DNA of 64,000 nucleotides. It comes from OLB16 sp964422415. GTDB taxonomy: Bacteria > Hinthialibacterota > Hinthialibacteria > OLB16. Within the stretch, counting starts at the first letter, position 1. Each line of letters opens with the position of its first letter. This document shows positions 59,357 through 64,000 of this stretch, piece after piece. A model generated the notes under the pieces. It made no database searches. It saw nothing but the letters and a program-made list of their open reading frames with translations, and was not told the DNA's origin. The stretch covers positions 1-64,000 of the forward strand of contig CAYRBI010000009.1 of assembly GCA_964422415.1 (NCBI GenBank), given 5' to 3'. Both the position numbers and the translations under genes were made by a program.

Positions 59357-61150
59357 ATGTCATCTGTCATCTCCCTCCTACGCGACACGATCCTCACGGT
59401 ATGGTATATCCCTCCCGCGCAACTGGTGGCCCTGGCAAGACACCGTCTCGGTGTCTTGCGCAGCCGTTTCTTCGGTAATCCCTGGCCTGTGTGGATTGAA
59501 TCTCGGGCGGAAAAAGAGTGGCCAGAGGCACACCTACGTTCTCTAAGTCTACAAACGCCCACTCCTCAACACACCTTCGAGGACCTCCTGTCCCGTTGGC
59601 GGTTTTTTCAAGATGGGAAACTTGTTCTTCTCAATCGTGAGGAGACCTTTACTCCTGGCGCGTTATGGGAATCTGTGGATGATCCCAGCCTGCCTCCCCT
59701 TGTAGCTGAGACCTTTCATTACCACCAGTTCCTTGCCAGTTTTAGTGAGTTGCTCGCTTATCCAGAGACAACAGAAACGGACCGGGCAGAGATTCTGGCC
59801 TCCCTCACCAGCCTGTTGGAGGATTGGTGGACGCGCTACCCGGTGGGACAGCAGCCAGGGTGGGGAGCCTTCGCGGTGGCCTTCCGGATTCGCTCCTGGC
59901 TGTGGTTATACCGGATACTGGGCCAGTGCCGTGAATCCCAGGCATGGATTCTTCAGGAGACCCTTGAGAAGCGTCTCTTCTCCCATGGCCTGTACCTCGA
60001 ACAGAACCTGGAGTGTCACCTGGGGGGCAACCACCTTTTCAAGGATCTGTGCGCGATAGCCTTACTAGCCTCCTTTTTTGAGGGACCCACCGCAGCCCGT
60101 TGGGCAGCCTTGATTACGAGAGAACTGCCACGCCAGATCAAGATTCAAATCCTCCCCGATGGTGGCCACTATGAACGCTCGCCGATGTATCACTGTCTGG
60201 TCCTGAATGATCTGTTGGATATAGTGGAGTACCTCATGGAGTGGCATCCCTCCTGGGTGATGGATAACCTGTTAGAGCCGGTCCACAAGATGGCCACCTT
60301 CCTTGCGGAGATCCTCCATCCCGATGGAGATATCCCGTTATTCAATGATAGTGTGCTGGGGCAGGAGGAGACGCTCTGCCGCGGCAGAGTGGGAGTGTTA
60401 CTACCCTTGAGCACCTTCCCTGACACGGGTCTCACTCGCATTCATCAGGGTGACTTGACCTGCATCATCGATCATGGCCGTCTTGGGCCGGATGAACTCA
60501 TGGGGCATGTGCACAATGACACCCTTTCCTTTGAACTCTCGGTGGGGACTGAACGTTTCATTGTGGACAAGGGGGTCTATGAATACACAGCCGGTGCACG
60601 GCGTACCGAGAGCCGTGCAATCCACTCGCATAACACCCCCTCGGTGGAGGGCTTTGAACAGGCCGGGACCTGGGCCTCTTTCCGTGTGGCGCGCCGTTGG
60701 CACATCCAGAACGTCAAGGTTACGACAGATCCTGGAGAGATCATGGTATCAGGAGAGTGGGCCCGGCCTGGTATGGGATGGATCGCACGCGAGGTGAGAT
60801 GTGAGCCGGTTGGCTCCTTGGTAATCCGGGATGAAATCAGGTGTGATCAGCCACGGCCTTGCCAGATCCCTTTCCTTTTCGCTTCGGGTATCGCAGTCAC
60901 TGTCCGGATGCTTGAAGGGGACGTCCATGGGTGGTATTGGGAGGCACGGAGCGGTGCTCACACCCTGTGCGGATGGAGCCACTCAACCTCACCTCTCCGG
61001 GTCACAGTGGAAGACTCTGTTACTTGGCCCAAGTTTTACACCGAGCTTCCTTCCTCCAGATTGGTCATCCGCCCAGAGGTTCAGGTACACACTGTGGTCT
61101 TCACTCACTTGGCGGCCAATTGGGATGCACTCAAGGACCTTCTCAAGTGA
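59357..61150 (+). CDS. heparinase II/III-like protein without a signal peptide
   Basis: A 597-residue protein with an alpha/alpha toroid followed by a beta-sandwich, as in heparinase II/III and alginate lyases. Motifs: HLGGNHLFKDLCAIALLASF, DGGHYERSPMYHCLVLNDLL and MGHVHNDTLSFELSVGTERF, with candidate catalytic Tyr and His. No signal peptide is seen, unlike secreted lyases. Homologues in capsule and exopolysaccharide operons are cytoplasmic or leaderless, and the following gene is a glycosyltransferase. No Shine-Dalgarno is clear before this ATG. Confidence 0.85.
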   Translation: MSSVISLLRDTILTVWYIPPAQLVALARHRLGVLRSRFFGNPWPVWIESRAEKEWPEAHLRSLSLQTPTPQHTFEDLLSRWRFFQDGKLVLLNREETFTPGALWESVDDPSLPPLVAETFHYHQFLASFSELLAYPETTETDRAEILASLTSLLEDWWTRYPVGQQPGWGAFAVAFRIRSWLWLYRILGQCRESQAWILQETLEKRLFSHGLYLEQNLECHLGGNHLFKDLCAIALLASFFEGPTAARWAALITRELPRQIKIQILPDGGHYERSPMYHCLVLNDLLDIVEYLMEWHPSWVMDNLLEPVHKMATFLAEILHPDGDIPLFNDSVLGQEETLCRGRVGVLLPLSTFPDTGLTRIHQGDLTCIIDHGRLGPDELMGHVHNDTLSFELSVGTERFIVDKGVYEYTAGARRTESRAIHSHNTPSVEGFEQAGTWASFRVARRWHIQNVKVTTDPGEIMVSGEWARPGMGWIAREVRCEPVGSLVIRDEIRCDQPRPCQIPFLFASGIAVTVRMLEGDVHGWYWEARSGAHTLCGWSHSTSPLRVTVEDSVTWPKFYTELPSSRLVIRPEVQVHTVVFTHLAANWDALKDLLK

Positions 61151-61181
61151 ATGCGATCTGTCCCGATGAAAGAGAATCCGC

Positions 61182-62495
61182 ATGAGTAACACAACCACAA
61201 GGCTTCCCCGTATCGCCTTTATCGATCTAGCCTTCAACTGGCCGCCCGCTGGTGGGTGTTGGGTGGATCTCAAGGAGGTCATCACCCGTCTTCAGAACCG
61301 TGGTTTCGAGGTTCAGCTCTTTACGCCAGTCTGGACGGACTACTACCGACGCGGAGACATCCGGACTGAGCTCCCTTTTCCAGTCACCAAAATCCATTTC
61401 AGCCGCTTCACCTTCAATGCCTTCCATCTCCGGAAGCGTTTTGGGAAAGCGGTACGGGAATGGCAGCCCGATCTGGTCTTTCTCGCCGAGGGATACCACC
61501 TCAAGGGACACCTTCTGGACCATTTCTCGCGCGATTTTCCGACCTATTGCCGGTTTTATGCCTATGACAGCAATTGTTTAAACCTGCACTACTGGTTATA
61601 TGACCAGGGCAGGATCTGTGACGGTGGCTTCTTGACCGATCCCGCCCGCTGCCATCGTTGCTGGCATCCCGGTCTGTCGTTTCCCAAACGCTTGGTGAAG
61701 ATTGCGCTAGGCCATCCAGATCAACATCCCCAGTTGCATTTCACGCAGGAGTACGCTGCCGCCCTGGCCTTCACCCCATGGTACCGCCGCCAGCTGCCCC
61801 GCTGGCTAGCCCGCGCCGAGGCGTTGATCGTCTATAACGATTTCATCGCGCGTTTCTTCCGTCCTATCTCGGACAGTGTGCGCGTGGTTCCGGCGGGGAT
61901 CGATACCTCCCGCTTCACCCCTGCGCCACCGCCCTCCAATCCAAAGCCGGTCATTCTGGTGCCGGGACGGATCAATGACGAACTCAAGGGCTTCAAGACA
62001 GTTTATGAGGCTTGTCACCAGTTGCGTTCCGAGGGATATGACTTCGAGGTCCGTATCACCGCAGCCTATGAGATGGGTTTCTCCGAGGAGTGGATCCGTA
62101 ACCTGGGGTGGATTCCGCAGGACCGGGTGCCCGGACTCTATAAAGAGGCCGATATCGTCATCATCCCCAGCCTATGGGTGGAACCCTTCGGGATTACTAC
62201 CCTGGAGGCAATGTCCTCCGGGCTCCCCGTGGTGGGTTCACGTATCGGTGGTATCGCCGAGACTGTGGTGGATGGAGTCACCGGCCTACATTATGAGGCG
62301 GGGAATGCTGGAGAGTTGGCCGGGGCATTACGCAGGTTGCTGGATTCGTCCGGCCTCCGCCAGAGGTTTGGAGAGGCGGGACGCCGCCGGGCCGTGGAGG
62401 TCTATGATTGGGACCGGGTGGTGGATGAGTTTTATGCGGAACCCTTCAAGGAATGTTACCAGCGGGTGAGTAGCGGTAAACGGCCAGGACGCTGA
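61182..62495 (+). CDS. glycosyltransferase family 4
   Basis: A 437-residue GT-B enzyme: N-terminal domain (AFIDLAFNWPPAGGCWVDLK, EVQLFTPVWTDYYRRGDI) and C-terminal donor domain with VVPAGIDTSRFTPAPP, GRINDELKGF and the E-x7-E region PFGITTLEAMSSGLPVVGSR. The insert LNLHYWLYDQGRICDGG with several Cys (CDGG, CHRCW) is unusual and may bind a metal. It probably adds a sugar to a surface glycan made with neighbouring genes. It lies 31 bases after the heparinase-like gene. Confidence 0.9.
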   Translation: MSNTTTRLPRIAFIDLAFNWPPAGGCWVDLKEVITRLQNRGFEVQLFTPVWTDYYRRGDIRTELPFPVTKIHFSRFTFNAFHLRKRFGKAVREWQPDLVFLAEGYHLKGHLLDHFSRDFPTYCRFYAYDSNCLNLHYWLYDQGRICDGGFLTDPARCHRCWHPGLSFPKRLVKIALGHPDQHPQLHFTQEYAAALAFTPWYRRQLPRWLARAEALIVYNDFIARFFRPISDSVRVVPAGIDTSRFTPAPPPSNPKPVILVPGRINDELKGFKTVYEACHQLRSEGYDFEVRITAAYEMGFSEEWIRNLGWIPQDRVPGLYKEADIVIIPSLWVEPFGITTLEAMSSGLPVVGSRIGGIAETVVDGVTGLHYEAGNAGELAGALRRLLDSSGLRQRFGEAGRRRAVEVYDWDRVVDEFYAEPFKECYQRVSSGKRPGR

Positions 62496-62569
62496 ATCGT
62501 GGGTTGTTTGAATCATGGAATCCAAACAATGACCGGAAGAATCGGAAGGGTTCGATCCACGCACAAAAC

Positions 62570-62634
62570 GGTAAGGTGGGGCTTGCTCCACTGATTAAGC
62601 CGGTTTGATCCACCCCAGTGGGGCAAACCTTACC
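62570..62634. repeat. inverted repeat between convergent genes
   Basis: GGTAAGGT (62570-62577) pairs with ACCTTACC (62627-62634), and CCACT with AGTGG inside it. A separate TTGTTTG/CAAACAA stem lies at 62504-62529. No T run is present. Lying between a plus-strand and a minus-strand gene, it may serve as a bidirectional terminator or be a REP-type element. Confidence 0.55.
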
Positions 62635-62662
62635 TTACCCATTGTCCAATTTGATATGTCCC

Positions 62663-64000
62663 CTATCTCCCCGCTTGTACGAACAGATCGAGCACCTTGT
62701 ACTGACGGGCTTGCAGGAGTTTGGTGGCGAGAAAGAGCAGCAATGAAAAAGCAATCAGCGCATAGAGGAAACAGATTCCCACGGGCAACAGGATGGCTTC
62801 ATGGGCTTCGCGGTTCAGCAATCCACGGTAATGAAAGAAAAGTAGGGGTGGGAGGCTGAGCAAGGCCAGTACACCCGTGTTGATGTAACTCCACAGCGCG
62901 AAAAGACACCCCCGGCGTTCACTGCCGGTCTGCGAGAGCAGGCTCCTCCCCCCAGTCGAGACCGGTACTGGGAGAATCACCGAGGACAGGGAGCCCCACC
63001 CTACCACCACCAGCAAGAGTGAGATCCCCAGTGAAAGGTAAGCTGGCCCCATCTGGGGGTGGCCGAAAAGAGTGCAGAGAACCGTGGCCAGCAAGGAATT
63101 CCACACCAACGCCACCAATCCAAAAGCCAAGCTCTTCCCCACCAAGAGCTTCCCCATGCGGATGGGAGTCATAAACAGGTGTTGAATAGCCCGGCCCTCG
63201 AATCCCAGCGAGAGGAAGCACACCTGGAATTCGACATAGAGCAGGATCAACAGGCTGGGCAGGAGGAAATCCATCCCCTTTGTCAGGATCTTTTCAAGGT
63301 TGAAACCAGCCTGAGTGACCACTCCCACGAAGGGGAGTAGGAAGAGAAAGGACTGTTGGAGCAGAAGCGTCTTGATCGCCGGTTCCCTCCGCATCATCCG
63401 TAGTTCTTTACGGAAGACCGCCCAGGTGGGACCGTGGAGAAACTTGGGCCTGGAACCATGGGCACCGGGCTCAACATCGGTATCCCAATCCTTTCCATGA
63501 AGCCGCCCCGAGGGAGAATTCTCCATCTCACGCACCAATGCGCGGTATAGAAGGAGTATCCCCACCCACCCCAGAAGCGGAATGGATGCCAGCACCATCA
63601 AGGCTTGGAAAACCAGGAGTGCACCCACTCCCTCCTGAGGAGCCATGAGGCTTGAATGCCAGAAAGGAGGTGTCCAGCCAGTCCACTCCGGGGGGTCTAA
63701 AGCCAGGATCTTGCCTGACAGATTCCGTGGTGAGCTGTAAAGCGTAAGTTGTGTCAGTGTGAAGAATGCTACTCCCGCCAGTGGCATGAGAAAACGGAGC
63801 AGATCCTGGTAACGGCGCCGTCTGAGAAGATTAGCGAATATCAGGGAGATGCAGATACGGATCTGGGCAGTGTGAATCATGAACAAGACGAGGATCTGGA
63901 GGTTGATGAGGAAGCCAACCGGATGGCCGGCGGAGGTGTACAAGAGAATTAGCAGGCTTGGTAAGAGAAAAATGAAGCCTGGCGAAAAAGCTGAGAAGGC
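62663..64000 (-). CDS. ABC-2-type transporter membrane protein, 5' end outside the window
   Basis: The frame is open from 62663 to the window edge (446 codons visible), so the start lies beyond 64000; an internal TTG at 63943 is not a likely start. At least ten hydrophobic segments and a central cytoplasmic loop (about 170 residues into the visible part) with RKELRMMRREPAIK resemble ABC-2 permeases and exporters. FEGRAIQHLFMTPIRMGKLLVGKSLA is the type of coupling loop seen in that group. The ATPase is probably encoded upstream, outside the window. The substrate is unknown. Confidence 0.7.
   Translation of the reverse strand, partial: AFSAFSPGFIFLLPSLLILLYTSAGHPVGFLINLQILVLFMIHTAQIRICISLIFANLLRRRRYQDLLRFLMPLAGVAFFTLTQLTLYSSPRNLSGKILALDPPEWTGWTPPFWHSSLMAPQEGVGALLVFQALMVLASIPLLGWVGILLLYRALVREMENSPSGRLHGKDWDTDVEPGAHGSRPKFLHGPTWAVFRKELRMMRREPAIKTLLLQQSFLFLLPFVGVVTQAGFNLEKILTKGMDFLLPSLLILLYVEFQVCFLSLGFEGRAIQHLFMTPIRMGKLLVGKSLAFGLVALVWNSLLATVLCTLFGHPQMGPAYLSLGISLLLVVVGWGSLSSVILPVPVSTGGRSLLSQTGSERRGCLFALWSYINTGVLALLSLPPLLFFHYRGLLNREAHEAILLPVGICFLYALIAFSLLLFLATKLLQARQYKVLDLFVQAGR

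Noticed and set aside
63941..63943. TTG as the true start of the ABC-2-type gene
   Set aside because: The frame remains open with hydrophobic codons to the window edge, so the start is probably outside.

Overview
The window looks like a draft scaffold of an uncultured, Gram-negative-type anaerobe: it has an apolipoprotein N-acyltransferase gene, lipoprotein and Tat signals, and two runs of exactly 100 Ns (17517-17616 and 57348-57447). Giant secreted beta-helix proteins, a Thr/Pro-rich linker with a C-terminal dockerin, and Gfo/Idh/MocA, ThuA, URO-D-family and GH71/99-like genes recall candidate phyla such as Sumerlaeota or Hydrogenedentota. That placement is an inference from gene style only. 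No rRNA, tRNA or CRISPR array was seen.

Layout. 1-173 holds no gene I can support. 174-4191 (minus) carries a Bcp peroxiredoxin, a two-helix membrane protein, a methyltransferase, a DUF6311-like membrane protein, an ACT-domain protein and an unlisted 56-residue gene. 4407-9470 (plus) carries an exported protein, a URO-D-family protein, a tandem-domain glycerophosphodiesterase and a GH71/99-like protein bracketed by REP-like palindromes. 9569-14560 (minus) is a sugar ABC importer (binding lipoprotein plus two permeases, no ATPase) coupled to two paralogous alpha/beta hydrolases. 14500-16800 is the oddest part: a divergent promoter module occurs twice in the same orientation and brackets a run of toxin-antitoxin-like genes and a helicase N-terminal fragment. 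16767-26350 (plus) holds two modular beta-helix proteins of two and six modules.

26474-29457 (plus) has der, a GntR regulator and an overlapping unknown/HEPN pair. 29478-33650 has a ThuA protein, an Lrp-type regulator, a Tat-exported Gfo/Idh/MocA oxidoreductase and an NHL-type propeller protein, with two palindromic repeats between genes. 33666-49391 (minus) is the energy-metabolism core: pyruvate:ferredoxin oxidoreductase, a dihydroorotate-dehydrogenase-like protein, a HoxEFUYH-type NAD-linked [NiFe] hydrogenase, its maturation protease and HypA in one apparent operon, followed by an ADP-forming acyl-CoA synthetase fused to a GNAT domain and then hypF. Together they suggest fermentation of pyruvate to acetyl-CoA with electrons disposed of as H2 and ATP made from acetyl-CoA. 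HypB, HypC, HypD and HypE are not in the window.

49685-55750 (plus) has an oxidoreductase, a GAF-histidine kinase with a receiver-only response regulator, a secreted trypsin-like protease with a TP-rich tail and an SGNH hydrolase. 55751-56298 is a gene-free stretch with palindromes and a possible structured leader. 56299-62495 (plus) is queA, a yacG remnant after an assembly gap, lnt, a heparinase-like protein and a glycosyltransferase. 62663-64000 (minus) is an ABC-2-type membrane protein that runs off the window.
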